Below, piece by piece: positions 1 to 8,917 of a stretch of 64,000 nt of DNA. Positions within the stretch are counted from its first letter, which is position 1. The number at the start of each line of letters is the position of its first letter. Where the stretch lies: NCBI GenBank assembly GCA_019510185.1, contig JAEKKV010000014.1:1-64000 (forward strand). Reading direction: 5' to 3'. Made by a program: the position numbers and the translations under genes. The DNA comes from Verrucomicrobiota bacterium (GTDB lineage Bacteria; Verrucomicrobiota; Verrucomicrobiia; Opitutales; Opitutaceae). The notes beneath the pieces are model-generated. The model saw only the letters and a list, made by a program, of their open reading frames with translations, searched no databases and was not told the origin of the DNA.

Positions 1-976
1 CGGGCAGGACATAGGTGGACTGGGACTCGAACGTGGTGGCGTTTTCACTTGGCGTGCCCCGGCACGGATTTCCCAACGCGGTCCAAGGTCCCCAAATGGA
101 GTCGGCCATCGCAGAGCGTCCGGCATTGGGAAACCAGCCCGAGGTGCCGGAAGTGAACAGGTAGTATTTCCCAGCACGCTTGAAGAGGGCGGGAGCCTCG
201 TTGGAGGCATTGGGAAAGATACGCGTCCACTTGCCGCTGAAACCGCGATAGTCGTCCGTCAACTCGTGAAGGTGGAGCGTCAGGTTGTCCTCGGCGGAGG
301 TCAGCAGGTAGCCCTTGCCGTCGTCGTCCACGAAGAGCGTCAGGTCGCGGGACATCTGGCCGCGCTTCAAATCGCGCCACACGATATCGCCGGCCACCAC
401 GGCTTCATTGAATTGCTTCCTGTCCTTAAGCCGGTCGGGATCGGGTGCAGCGCCCGGGTCGAAACTGAGTGGCAGGACGCCTTGGCTGGGGCGAAAGGAG
501 CCCACGTATTTGTAGGGGCCGGTCGCCTTGTCGCTGACGGCCAGACCGGCGCGGGCCATCCCGTAGTTTCGGCCCTTGTCCAAGTGAAACCACATCACGA
601 AAGTCTTGGTCTTCGCGTTGTAGATGACCTTCGGCCGCTCGATGATACAGCCCTTCACGATCTCGCTTTTGGGCTCGTCCGACACGGTCAGCGCGATCCC
701 GCAATCCCGCCAATGCACCAGATCCCGGGAGCGGTAAACATGCACGCCCACTTGGGCGTAGTTGCCCGCGTTGCCTTCAATTTTGTGCTCCCCAAACCAG
801 TAATAAACACCGTCGTGCAACAGGATACCGCCGCCGTGCGCGTTAATGGGGACTCCCTTGTCGTCCATCCACAGTTCGCCGGGACGAAAGCCCCCCTGCC
901 CCACGGCCGCCGCGAAGGTGCTCGTCGCAGCGAACGCGAGGAGCATGAGCGTGAATAGTGAGCGGTGGAATTTCAT
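1..976 (-). CDS. secreted glycoside hydrolase family 43 protein (3' end outside window)
   Basis: Read by hand from the ATG at 976, the frame stays open to the left edge (325 codons), so the C-terminus is missing. Residues 1-23 form a Sec signal peptide (MKFHRSLFTLMLLAFAATSTFA), followed by a GH43-like five-bladed propeller start with NAHGGGILLHDGVYYWFGE, then blade segments such as VYRSRDLVHWRDCG and IIERPKVIYNAKTKTFVMW. The AHGGG start is what I recall for the exo-galactanase-like GH43 subfamilies, in which the usual N-terminal catalytic Asp is absent; substrate is therefore uncertain (galactan or another beta-glycan). It is the last visible gene of a minus-strand group headed by the prepilin-like gene. 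Family call firm, specificity inferred. Confidence 0.85.
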   Translation of the reverse strand, partial: MKFHRSLFTLMLLAFAATSTFAAAVGQGGFRPGELWMDDKGVPINAHGGGILLHDGVYYWFGEHKIEGNAGNYAQVGVHVYRSRDLVHWRDCGIALTVSDEPKSEIVKGCIIERPKVIYNAKTKTFVMWFHLDKGRNYGMARAGLAVSDKATGPYKYVGSFRPSQGVLPLSFDPGAAPDPDRLKDRKQFNEAVVAGDIVWRDLKRGQMSRDLTLFVDDDGKGYLLTSAEDNLTLHLHELTDDYRGFSGKWTRIFPNASNEAPALFKRAGKYYLFTSGTSGWFPNAGRSAMADSIWGPWTALGNPCRGTPSENATTFESQSTYVLP

Positions 977-1058
977 GATCAGCGGACAGGACTCAGGTTG
1001 GGACCGAAGCGGTAGGATTCGCCGCGGCGCATCGGTAGCTCGACCACGCGAGGATCCC

Positions 1059-1778
1059 TTAATCGCGAAATTTCATCGGCGGGCGCTTGAAGTCGTAAAC
1101 GAAGGTGCCGCGTACGGGCGGTCCTCCTTCGTAGGAGCGCGGAGCATCGACCATAATCACGAAGAGTCGAAGCTCGGCGGGCAGATTTCGCTCCATCGTA
1201 TCGACTACTTTCCATCCGTTGCCCACCTGTGCGGCGGTCCTGAGAAACAAAGGCCCCGTGCCGGTGGCCACCACACGATCCGTGGTATGCGGAGACGCCT
1301 CGGCGACCTCGCCGCCAGTCGAGAACGCCGCAGGCAACGACGACACGTTTAAGATACGGGCCTGTCCCGGAAGGTGCTGCTTCTCCAAATCGGCGATCGC
1401 CATACCGGTGATCGGCAGGGCGCTTTGCGCGGGAGCCGGATAAAGCAGCAAAATGACTTTGATCGCGTCCTCGGGATAGGCGACCTCCGCAACCACCGTT
1501 TTCTTGGGCAGGGTTCCGGGAGGGGCATCGGCCGGAGGAGGCGTTATGCGATAGAAGGAAAGTTTCCGGCCCGGCGGCGCCGGATAGTCGGTGGAGAAGG
1601 ATCCGGAGTTCGCCGTGAACGCGACGGGCGCGCCTTTGACATCGAAAAAGAGATCGCTGTATCCATCGTCGCCGAGACCAACGGCTCGAAACACTCGCGC
1701 CTGCTCCTCGGCGTGCGACAGCTGCGGTGCAACGGCGAGCAGGAGCAGCCCGGCGAAAAAAGAAAACGAGGATTTCAT
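1059..1778 (-). CDS. secreted protein of unknown function
   Basis: 239 residues. I chose the ATG at 1778 because it places a clean signal peptide at the N-terminus (KSSFSFFAGLLLLAVAPQLSHA, cleavage before EEQ); the longer in-frame start would bury it and overlap the upstream gene. The mature part is rich in beta-strand-like stretches, has no cysteine-rich or catalytic motif I recognise, and ends FVYDFKRPPMKFRD. It begins 16 bp after the stop of the giant prepilin-like gene and precedes the GH43 gene by 82 bp, so the three probably share a transcript. It may be a periplasmic partner of the large protein, but that rests only on position. Confidence 0.7.
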   Translation of the reverse strand: MKSSFSFFAGLLLLAVAPQLSHAEEQARVFRAVGLGDDGYSDLFFDVKGAPVAFTANSGSFSTDYPAPPGRKLSFYRITPPPADAPPGTLPKKTVVAEVAYPEDAIKVILLLYPAPAQSALPITGMAIADLEKQHLPGQARILNVSSLPAAFSTGGEVAEASPHTTDRVVATGTGPLFLRTAAQVGNGWKVVDTMERNLPAELRLFVIMVDAPRSYEGGPPVRGTFVYDFKRPPMKFRD

Positions 1779-1794
1779 AGGCGTGGTGATGGGG

Positions 1795-4700
1795 TCAAAT
1801 ATCGGAGGGGCTGAGCCAACGCATGGACACGATGCGATAGCGCCGGCCAAACGTGCGGTTGTCCGCCTGGGTCAGTGCAGAGGGAGCGGTCTCGGCGGAA
1901 TCGCCCGCGACGAAATAATCGGGCAGGCGCTGAACGATCGCTTCGCACCAAGCGCGGGCCTCAATACTATTGGTTATCGGGTTGCGGACCTCGCCATAAG
2001 TGCGAATGGCAAAGGTGTCGCCTCTCACGGTGAGCACCGGACCGAGCAGCGACAGCAGATCGGCCTGAGTGAGGAATTTGGGACAAGCGGCCGCGCGGTT
2101 TGCGTTCTCGCCGACGGACGACGCTCGAGGGGCACCGAGATAGTGGTCGGGATTCCACCCCGACGCGGGCCAACCCGACTTGGGTATGTTGGAAGCAATA
2201 AGTGGGGACCACGCGGGGGGGTTGCCCTTCACGGGAGAGGCCGACGTGTAGCCCATCTTGTCGATGGCGGCTTGCAGCGCCCCGCGAACACCGTTGTCGT
2301 CGGCGGTGCCGTCGGCTTTGACGGGGACCAGACGACGATTCACCAAATCCGCCACCGACAGGAAGGGCCCCCTCGCCTTGATTTCGACGACAATGCTGCG
2401 GGCCAGTTCGTTGACCAGGCGGGTCAATTCATCCGTGGTGCCGGCTACGTTCGTCATCAGGCCGCGATTTCCGAGATACGACCCTACTTGGCCGCCCATC
2501 GTGCTGGCGTAACCGGTCTGAGCCTGGTTGCCACTGAAGCGCGGGATGGCCGCGACGGTCCCCACCGAATCTCCGGAACCCGCCGCGCCCGGCGTGGCGT
2601 AAGCGGCGTTGTCCGGAAGGCCCAACGTGGAGCCGAGCAGGCTCCGCCACGCCTGCTCGGAGGTGGAGTTCACATTGAAAGCGCCATCGACGAGGAGATT
2701 GGCCGCGGCCTTATCGTAGGCGGCGCCACCCGACGCGGAATAACGGAGATCGTCGATGCTGGGAGCAACGCCATTGGGGCGATAGTAGGCCATGCGAGCG
2801 TTGGGCAGGATTCTTCCGCTGGCCACGTCCGTACTGGTCCAGGTGCTGGGCACCCCCGAGACGAAATAGTGGTCCCACAAGGCCCGGTTCAGATGCCAGG
2901 ACAGGTCGTAAAGAGTCTCGGTATACGCCGCCGCAGCGGCCGAACTGGAGAACTTGGGACTGAACGTGTCGGTCAGATATTGCTGTTCGCTCGGGATACG
3001 GACATCGGCCCAAGAATTCCCAAACGAATAGGTGGGATAAAAGCCATAGGTGCCGAACGCGGCATGCTGGAGCTGGCCGACCGAGAGCAGGAGGCCGGGG
3101 TCTTGCAAAACATCGAAAAGGACGGCCCGCAGCTCGCCATTATCCTGCGATGCGCCGATCCTGGTGTTATAGCCGGTGGTATAGCCTTTATAGGGGAAAA
3201 ACGGGTCGCGCCCGGTGGCGCCGGTGTTGGCGCCCTGCTTGAGAAACAACTCCATGGTTCCGAAAACCACATTTCCGCGGGGGAAGCCGGCATTCTCGAC
3301 TTTGGTATTACGCAGGACCGGCGCCCGGGGGTTGCCGGTGACGAGCCAACGATAATTCGTGCCTTGGCCGCCTCCGGTTCCCATGGCGCCGATGAACGTG
3401 GGTGACGAATTAAAGCCTCCGTGCCCCTCCATGATGGCGCTGGCATACATGGTCGTGGTTGCTCCCGTGGAACTCGAACCCAGGCTGGAGCTGTTGTAGC
3501 GAATCCGCGGGAACGCATAGACCCAACCGCCGCTGGTTGTGCCGCGGAAGCCGGCGTTCAGGTCCATCACGGCTTGATACCAGTTGCTGCCGATGCTGGT
3601 CCTGTCCCAGCTCGCCAACGCCCCCGGCTTGGCGAGCACGACATTCATCGCATGATTGCTGGACGGTGGGATGGTTCTTGCCTGCATCTCGCCGCTCGCA
3701 AACATCGCGGCCGTGATGCCCATCGCCGGTATCGTCCACGACACGTAATGAATGATAGGGCTTGCTCCCCGAACCAGCGTGTTTGCCCCCGGCGAATACG
3801 CCGATCCGCTCGAGCCCAAGATATACACCTGGGCCTCGCCCGGGGCCATCGCTTCGCCTTTGATCTTGAAGCGAATGAAGCCGGGGTTGTTGACGCCCGT
3901 ACCGCCCGCGACCAGATCCCCTCCGCGCAAATCCAGAGTTGCGACCGGGCTCATCGCGCCGCCGGCCGTGGCCGAAGTTTCGATGAAATAACGGCAGTGA
4001 TTGGTCCCTCCCCCGATGGTGCTGAAATGGTAACCTAGTTCATAATCGCTGGCCTTGAGTTGGGTGGCATGCGGATTCCAGAGGATCACCATGGGAAACA
4101 TGGCGACCTGGATGTTGCCACTGTTGTCCAAATAGAAATCCAAACCAAAGTTGGCGAAGTTGATCACGGGAGACACGCCGCCTCCGATGTAATCGCCGGA
4201 GGAATTCATCAGGGGCACGACCGGGTCCATCGCTCCGCTCGCATCCGGGTGAGTGCGCGGGAAGGAGCGCAGCAGCCCCCAGGTCGGCACGTGGTCGGTC
4301 GGTTTTTGCTTGGGGAAAAGGGGATCTCCGTCACCCGGACGGTTCCCGGAGGCGCTCGTCGTGGTGTTGGCGATGTCCGCGGTCAGATCCTTTTTCAAAC
4401 CGCCCGCATAGGCGTCGGCCAGCACGCCGGAACCGTAGGCGGTCACGTCGTGGAAACGCAGCTTGAGCGCGGAAGCGAGCTTGGTCTGCGTAGCCGAGAC
4501 TGAGGAGAGGAACGGCAGCTGGCGGAGCGAGATGGCATTGGTCAGAATGGCTGCGGAGTTCATCGCCGGATAGGCGGTATCAAGCACGTCGGCCGCCGCG
4601 CCTCCCACGACACTGGCGGTCGAAACCTGGTCCATGCGGTCGATGCCGGAACGCTGGGCCGTGATGAAACTATAACGCTGAAAAGCCGTTTGATCGGCGG

Positions 4701-5496
4701 CGGAGGTTTGCGAGAGGTAACTGTTGCGCAGGTTGATCTTGGCCTTCGTGCTTTCGTCGCTCACCCACCAAGCGTAGCCGCCAATCACCGGTGTCGCCGT
4801 CGCCGCGAGGCCGGGCACGGAACCGCGGGCTGCATTCAGCGCGACCAAGGGCGCGGCGACGAAGTCGCTCGCAGCGTTGGCGGAATCTACACTGTTGGGC
4901 CCGACCAGGAGCCGTGCCGGCACTGCTTTGGGCCCGATGACCAAATCGGAGGTGGCGGTGGCGGTCTTGAAATCATCGCCGTTTTTTATGGAAACAACAT
5001 CGGCAGGTGAGGCCGCCGAGGGACTGGCGGTCGAGGACGCGAAACCGGGCGTGGCTGAGGTGATGGTCCCCGACGAGTCGGCTGTGAGCAGGACGTTTTC
5101 ATTGCCGCTCACCAGCCACTGCAGCAGGCGCGAACTCGACGGAGTGATGCCCGACGGCTTCTGGGTGTAATCCGCAGCCGCACTGTTTCCGTAAACGCCG
5201 ACCCAACGCGGGCTGGCCGCAGCCGCGTTTGCAAGGTTTGCCGGAGCCGTGACTCGCCGATCAGGTCCGGTGGTGCGTTGCAGTTCACCGAACGCCACAT
5301 TCAGCGCGAGCAAGGCGTTCTGCCGTGCTTGGGCGAGTTGCTGGCTGTTCGAAGCAACCTGGGTCTCGACGCGCGTCAGCGCCGCGAGACTCACCAGCAG
5401 GAGCACCAAAAATGACAGCAGCGTGATCGTGATCAGCAACGCGAAGCCACGTCGAGAATCCCGGGCGCCTGGACGAACATAGGGGGTAATAGGCAT
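1795..5496 (-). CDS. giant prepilin-like protein, Verru_Chthon cassette protein A type
   Basis: 1233 residues from the ATG at 5496 (a TTG immediately upstream is less likely). The N-terminus has a type IV prepilin-like signal: basic RPGARDSRRGF followed by a long hydrophobic helix (ALLITITLLSFLVLLLVSLAAL), then a coiled-coil-like segment with LAQARQNALLALNVAFGELQ and GPDRRVTA. This start, the size and the FAIRTYGEVRNP and RRYRIVSMRWLSP motifs near the C-terminus match what I know of the Verru_Chthon cassette protein A family of Verrucomicrobiota, whose function is unknown. The rest is a large, Ser/Ala/Gly-rich, presumably extracytoplasmic region. The family normally sits with three smaller prepilin-like proteins (B-D); none is present on either side here. 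Probably exported by a type II/type IV pilus-like machine. Confidence 0.75.
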   Translation of the reverse strand: MPITPYVRPGARDSRRGFALLITITLLSFLVLLLVSLAALTRVETQVASNSQQLAQARQNALLALNVAFGELQRTTGPDRRVTAPANLANAAAASPRWVGVYGNSAAADYTQKPSGITPSSSRLLQWLVSGNENVLLTADSSGTITSATPGFASSTASPSAASPADVVSIKNGDDFKTATATSDLVIGPKAVPARLLVGPNSVDSANAASDFVAAPLVALNAARGSVPGLAATATPVIGGYAWWVSDESTKAKINLRNSYLSQTSAADQTAFQRYSFITAQRSGIDRMDQVSTASVVGGAAADVLDTAYPAMNSAAILTNAISLRQLPFLSSVSATQTKLASALKLRFHDVTAYGSGVLADAYAGGLKKDLTADIANTTTSASGNRPGDGDPLFPKQKPTDHVPTWGLLRSFPRTHPDASGAMDPVVPLMNSSGDYIGGGVSPVINFANFGLDFYLDNSGNIQVAMFPMVILWNPHATQLKASDYELGYHFSTIGGGTNHCRYFIETSATAGGAMSPVATLDLRGGDLVAGGTGVNNPGFIRFKIKGEAMAPGEAQVYILGSSGSAYSPGANTLVRGASPIIHYVSWTIPAMGITAAMFASGEMQARTIPPSSNHAMNVVLAKPGALASWDRTSIGSNWYQAVMDLNAGFRGTTSGGWVYAFPRIRYNSSSLGSSSTGATTTMYASAIMEGHGGFNSSPTFIGAMGTGGGQGTNYRWLVTGNPRAPVLRNTKVENAGFPRGNVVFGTMELFLKQGANTGATGRDPFFPYKGYTTGYNTRIGASQDNGELRAVLFDVLQDPGLLLSVGQLQHAAFGTYGFYPTYSFGNSWADVRIPSEQQYLTDTFSPKFSSSAAAAAYTETLYDLSWHLNRALWDHYFVSGVPSTWTSTDVASGRILPNARMAYYRPNGVAPSIDDLRYSASGGAAYDKAAANLLVDGAFNVNSTSEQAWRSLLGSTLGLPDNAAYATPGAAGSGDSVGTVAAIPRFSGNQAQTGYASTMGGQVGSYLGNRGLMTNVAGTTDELTRLVNELARSIVVEIKARGPFLSVADLVNRRLVPVKADGTADDNGVRGALQAAIDKMGYTSASPVKGNPPAWSPLIASNIPKSGWPASGWNPDHYLGAPRASSVGENANRAAACPKFLTQADLLSLLGPVLTVRGDTFAIRTYGEVRNPITNSIEARAWCEAIVQRLPDYFVAGDSAETAPSALTQADNRTFGRRYRIVSMRWLSPSDI

Positions 5497-5559
5497 CAAA
5501 ATACTTTCTCTCGTAAGGGCTCATGAGTCCGAACCGCCTGCGCCGAGGGAGACTGCCAC

Positions 5560-6051
5560 TTACAGGGCGGCCGCCTCGGGAAAGGCGAGCAGGACGCCGC
5601 GGTTGTTCCCCCACTCTGTCAGCAGCCATTCGGCAAATTCTCCCGGGGGGATGGGCGGAAAAGGAATCAGGCTCACCGGCCGTTCATCACGCCACGAAAA
5701 GGAGCCTTGGACGTGATCCAGTGCCGCCCGATGCCGGAACCGAAGAAAATAAAGGACGGCCGGCAGGAATGTCGGAATGCGAGTCGTCCGGACCAGCCTC
5801 CGGGCCGCGTCATAGATGTCGGGCAGATGCACCGACTCATGGGCCGCCCAGTCCTCCCAAACGTCTTCCCACGGTGTTCCCTCCGGCAGGACCGGCGGCT
5901 GCCAGACGCTGCCGAGGGCATGCCCGGCATCGCGCAGCGGCCGATGGAATCCCGTCAGCAGCTCGGCCATTTCATGCCATTTCCGGCCGTTGACGAACGG
6001 GTCGTTCATCAACGGGGCACCTTCCAGAGAAGTGTCCGGCAAAGAGATCAT
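5560..6051 (-). CDS. small protein of unknown function (gene X)
   Basis: 163 residues from the ATG at 6051, or 149 from the ATG at 6009, which has the better ribosome-binding sequence (GGAAGG about ten bases ahead). No signal peptide or membrane segment; it is rich in Trp, Pro and His (WEDVWEDWAAHES, FPPIPPGEFAEWLLTEWG). I do not recognise a family. It follows the first PEP-CTERM gene by 30 bp and precedes the prepilin-like gene by 63 bp, so it could be translated from a shared message. Its first codons lie in a block duplicated behind the second PEP-CTERM gene, where the reading frame is broken (12145-12207). Confidence 0.55.
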   Translation of the reverse strand: MISLPDTSLEGAPLMNDPFVNGRKWHEMAELLTGFHRPLRDAGHALGSVWQPPVLPEGTPWEDVWEDWAAHESVHLPDIYDAARRLVRTTRIPTFLPAVLYFLRFRHRAALDHVQGSFSWRDERPVSLIPFPPIPPGEFAEWLLTEWGNNRGVLLAFPEAAAL

Positions 6052-6178
6052 ATCTTGGCCGCCAGAAGATTGAGGGTTTGCTCAGACCGCCGACTGGCAA
6101 CGGCGGCGGATCAACCCCATGCCCAGCGCCAAGGCGCCGAAGATCGCGGCGTAGGTGGCCGGCTCGGGGATGGCGGAG
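5990..6178. repeat. duplicated block, copy 1 (end of PEP-CTERM gene plus start of gene X)
   Basis: About 189 bp closely matching 12145-12333. It covers the last codons of the PEP-CTERM gene (IPEPATYAAIFGALALGM and the terminal Arg run), its stop, and the first codons of gene X. The two copies differ by point changes and by two single-base indels: one inside gene X (AAAGAG here, AAAGGAG in copy 2) and one just before it. Confidence 0.9.
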
Positions 6179-7782
6179 GCGGTAAGAGTGACGTCGCTAG
6201 TCGTATAATTGATCGTGAAGCTATTGGAGCCGACGGTGATCGTCGAACCATCCGAAAGCCCGGCGAAGGTTCCGCTGATGGAGGAGCCGTGCAGGATACT
6301 AAAGGCGCTGGAGGTTCCCGTCCAAGAACCGCTGCCGCCGATGTCGCTCAAGAACAACGCAGCCGAGCCCAAGGTGACGGCACCCGACGACGTGAGCAGA
6401 TCAAACGTGCCAAGGGTGCTGTTAAGCTTGAGCGAAACGGTCGCGCCGGTGGTGCCGAGCGTGCTGCTGAAGGTGAGCGTGCCAATGGAACTTGCGCTCG
6501 TGCCTGCTGCCAGGATACCGCCGCTGGTTATCGTGGTGGCACCGTTGATCGTACCCGTGCCGCGCAAAGTCGCACCCGAGGCGACACTGACGGCGCTGCC
6601 GGAAGCAAGACTGCCCGTGACCGAAAGCGTGCCGGCGTTCACAGCGGTGGCGCCCGTGTAGGTGTTCGCGCCAGAGAGCACCCAAGTGCCTGCGGCGCTC
6701 TTGGTGACGCTCGTGGCTCCCGTATTGTCGCCAATAACCGCTGCGATGGTGTTGGTGCCCGTGTTGGTTCCCGTCAGCGTCAGGGTCTTGGCCGCCGTGC
6801 CGCCATTGAAGCCCATCGAGCCGGTGTTCGTGAAGTTCACCGCTCCCGTGCCCGAGGCGTCGATCGTGCTGCTGGACTGCACCGAGAACAGACGGTCCGT
6901 GCTGACCGCCGCACCCGTGTATTTCAACGTGCCGCCGGTGAGAATGAGGTTGCCGGCAACATTGGTCGAAGCGCCGATGCTGCTATTGCTCCCACCATTC
7001 GCCAGCGTTGAAACGCTGAGTGTGCCGGCGCCGGTGACGGTCGTGATGCCGGTGTAATCGCTGGCACCGGATAACGTGACAGTGTTCGGGCCGACCACGG
7101 TAACCGCGGAGGCTCCGCCAGCATTTTCGTGAACCGCAGAGCTAATAGTGATGCCCGCGTTGGCGGCGTTGAGCACGAGTTCCTTGGTTGCGCCAATGTG
7201 AATGCCCGCGGCGGCCGTCGCGCCGCCTCCGGGTTGAAAGGTAAGGGTGCCTGTTCCCGCGTTAATCAGTCCGTTGACGGTGAGACCGAATGCAGTATTG
7301 TTGCCGAGCCCAATCGTAACCGCGCCGCCGGTATAGCGGATAGTATTCGCGACCCGTTCCGAGCCGCCATAGGTAGCGCCGGTTGCTGAGCTGATGTCGA
7401 AATTGGTCGTGGCACTGTTGATGGTGCCGGTCCAGAGCACCGTAGTGCCTGCTGTGTAGCTTACGACGTTGTTGGAGCCATCGAGAGTGGCGTAGCGGGT
7501 CGCCGTGCCCGTGCCGATAAAAGCCCAAGGGCCGAGGATGCCATTGTCGAGCGAGGTTCCCGTGGCGGTGGCGATGCCGGCGGCATTGAACAGCGCGGTG
7601 GCACCAGCGGCCCGGCTGATGACACCGAGCGCGGGATTTCCGGTGGTATCAATGACGGTCTGACCAGTCGTCAGGGCGGTGTCGGCGTGGGCGGCATTGC
7701 CGACGACCATGGCGGCCAAGAGTGTCGCAGCCAAAACCTGCGAGTATTGACGGTCCGAAGGGGTCTTCTTCTTCAGGGGCAT
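6082..7782 (-). CDS. secreted beta-strand-repeat protein with PEP-CTERM anchor (copy 1)
   Basis: 566 residues. A Sec signal peptide (residues 1 to about 33, ending GNAAHA) is followed by Gly/Thr/Ser/Ala-rich autotransporter-associated beta-strand repeats (SGANTYTGATAVNAGTLSV, TLSGASDYTGITTVTGAGTL), which should form a long beta-helix. The C-terminus is a textbook PEP-CTERM signal: IPEP, a hydrophobic helix (YAAIFGALALGMGL), then IRRRCQSAV. Such proteins are sorted by an exosortase (none in this window) and fixed to the envelope or released. About 400 bp of the gene (6629-7027) is nearly identical to 12633-13032 in the second copy, while the N-terminal third is unrelated, so the pair are mosaics. 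Upstream lies a 22-bp palindrome shared with copy 2. Confidence 0.85.
   Translation of the reverse strand: MPLKKKTPSDRQYSQVLAATLLAAMVVGNAAHADTALTTGQTVIDTTGNPALGVISRAAGATALFNAAGIATATGTSLDNGILGPWAFIGTGTATRYATLDGSNNVVSYTAGTTVLWTGTINSATTNFDISSATGATYGGSERVANTIRYTGGAVTIGLGNNTAFGLTVNGLINAGTGTLTFQPGGGATAAAGIHIGATKELVLNAANAGITISSAVHENAGGASAVTVVGPNTVTLSGASDYTGITTVTGAGTLSVSTLANGGSNSSIGASTNVAGNLILTGGTLKYTGAAVSTDRLFSVQSSSTIDASGTGAVNFTNTGSMGFNGGTAAKTLTLTGTNTGTNTIAAVIGDNTGATSVTKSAAGTWVLSGANTYTGATAVNAGTLSVTGSLASGSAVSVASGATLRGTGTINGATTITSGGILAAGTSASSIGTLTFSSTLGTTGATVSLKLNSTLGTFDLLTSSGAVTLGSAALFLSDIGGSGSWTGTSSAFSILHGSSISGTFAGLSDGSTITVGSNSFTINYTTSDVTLTASAIPEPATYAAIFGALALGMGLIRRRCQSAV
6629..7027. repeat. near-identical internal block shared with second PEP-CTERM gene, copy 1
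   Basis: 399 bp matching 12633-13032 with few substitutions and practically no indels. It encodes the run from the SVSTLANGGSNSSIGAS segment to the YTGATAVNAGTL repeat. Sequence on both sides is much more diverged, which looks like gene conversion or a recent segmental exchange between the two paralogues. Confidence 0.85.
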
Positions 7783-7860
7783 AAAAAGGATTTGGCGATC
7801 GGAGGATATAAAGTGGCTGGGCAGGCAAGGAGACGCGGCAACGACGGGGTTGGAGTTCCC

Positions 7861-7994
7861 CCATTAAACCATCATCGCGCCCCGGCCGATATACACCGTT
7901 CGGTGTATATATGGCGGGAACCTCAAAAAGCCCGATGCGCCCCGCAGGAACCAACAGAGCGACCACGCGAGGCGACGAGCACTACTCCGTTAGG
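7861..7994. repeat. duplicated upstream block of PEP-CTERM gene, copy 1
   Basis: About 134 bp that match 14287-14424, best over the first 85 bases. It starts 78 bp ahead of the start codon of the first PEP-CTERM gene (copy 2 starts 28 bp ahead of its gene) and contains the 22-bp palindrome at 7889-7910. Conservation of non-coding sequence upstream of both genes points to a shared promoter or operator. Confidence 0.85.
7889..7910. promoter_or_regulatory. 22-bp palindrome, candidate operator of PEP-CTERM gene copy 1
   Basis: Perfect 10-bp inverted repeat with a 2-base centre (ATATACACCG-TT-CGGTGTATAT), 107 bp upstream of the ATG at 7782. The inner part reads TACACCG-TT-CGGTGTA, that is, two 7-mers separated by two bases, the spacing known for NarL/FixJ-type response regulators. 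Such a regulator is encoded at 8265-8888. Identical sequence at 14315-14336. Binding is inferred, not shown. Confidence 0.6.
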
Positions 7995-8264
7995 TTAGTA
8001 GCAGACCGCCATGACAGAGATGGCGCTCCAAACCACGGAGTTTTGACCACTCATGGAATCGCCCAATGGACCGATTCTCTGGGAGCGACTACGGCTAATA
8101 ACCTTCGCGGTGAAGCGGAGGGGCGGCTGATGCCGCCGGTGAGGTCAACCCGCTGATTTCAAAAAATTCGAAAGCAGAGCTCTGGAATATGAAGCGATCA
8201 AACTGCGGCATCAGCCATGCCTCCGCTGAATCGTCGGAGCCATTGGCGAAAAGCTGCCGGTGTC
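7995..8264. other. non-coding stretch between PEP-CTERM gene and two-component system
   Basis: Together with the conserved block at 7861-7994 this makes 482 bp without a gene. I see no tRNA, no strong terminator and no open frame with coding character here; it must contain the end of the two-component operon and part of the promoter of the first PEP-CTERM gene. Confidence 0.5.
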
Positions 8265-8888
8265 CTACCGCCCGAGAAACTTCACCACCGCCTCGGTACG
8301 CGACTGCACATGAAGCTTACCGTAGACTTTGTGCAGGTGCGTTTGCACGGTGCCCGGGCTGATGCCGAGCTCTCCCGCGATTTGCTTGTAGGCGAGCCCC
8401 TTGGCCAGCAGGCGGAGGATCTCCTGCTCACGCTTGGTGAGCGTCTCCAATTCGCTCGCCGGTTGGCGAATCTGATGGAAGTGAGAAACCACCCGGCGCG
8501 CGATCTCGACAGACATCGGCGAGCCGCCTCCGTGCACCTCCTTGATCGCGTTGATCAACTCGTCCGGCGTGGCCCGCTTGAGCAAGTAGCCACTGGCGCC
8601 GGCGCGCAGTGCGTTGAAAATCAAATCCGTGTCGTCGTAAGTAGTGAGCATCACGAACTCGATCTTCGGATGATCCCGCTTGAGTCGGGCGACGCACTCG
8701 ATGCCGCTGCGCCCGGGCAGGTTGATGTCCATCAACACCACGTCGGGTTGCTGCCGCGCGATCTCGCGTTCGGCCTGCTCCGCGTTCGCGTAGGCGCCCA
8801 GAAACGTCAGCTCCGGCGCGTGGTCCAAGAGCTTTTGGTAAACCTCGCGAGTGACGCGGTGATCCTCGACTAAACAAACGCGAATCAT
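8265..8888 (-). CDS. NarL/FixJ-family response regulator
   Basis: 207 residues. An N-terminal receiver domain (about 1-120) shows the acidic pocket (VEDH near residue 7-10), the phospho-acceptor Asp in VVLMDINLPG (about 54), the Thr in MLTTYDD and the Lys in GYLLKRATPDELI. A LuxR-type helix-turn-helix follows (about 145-205): LTKREQEILRLLAKGLAYKQ and GISPGTVQTHLHKVYGKL. The gene starts 29 bp after the sensor kinase ends, so they form a pair. Because the operon sits between the two PEP-CTERM genes that carry an identical palindrome with 7-2-7 spacing, these genes are plausible targets. Confidence 0.9.
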   Translation of the reverse strand: MIRVCLVEDHRVTREVYQKLLDHAPELTFLGAYANAEQAEREIARQQPDVVLMDINLPGRSGIECVARLKRDHPKIEFVMLTTYDDTDLIFNALRAGASGYLLKRATPDELINAIKEVHGGGSPMSVEIARRVVSHFHQIRQPASELETLTKREQEILRLLAKGLAYKQIAGELGISPGTVQTHLHKVYGKLHVQSRTEAVVKFLGR

Positions 8889-8917
8889 GGGTAATCTTTA
8901 ATTGGTGCGCCACCTCC

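Noticed and set aside
1591..3405. Open frame of 604 codons on the plus strand
   Set aside because: It lies antisense to the giant prepilin-like gene. High GC content keeps such frames open; no domain or start signal is seen.
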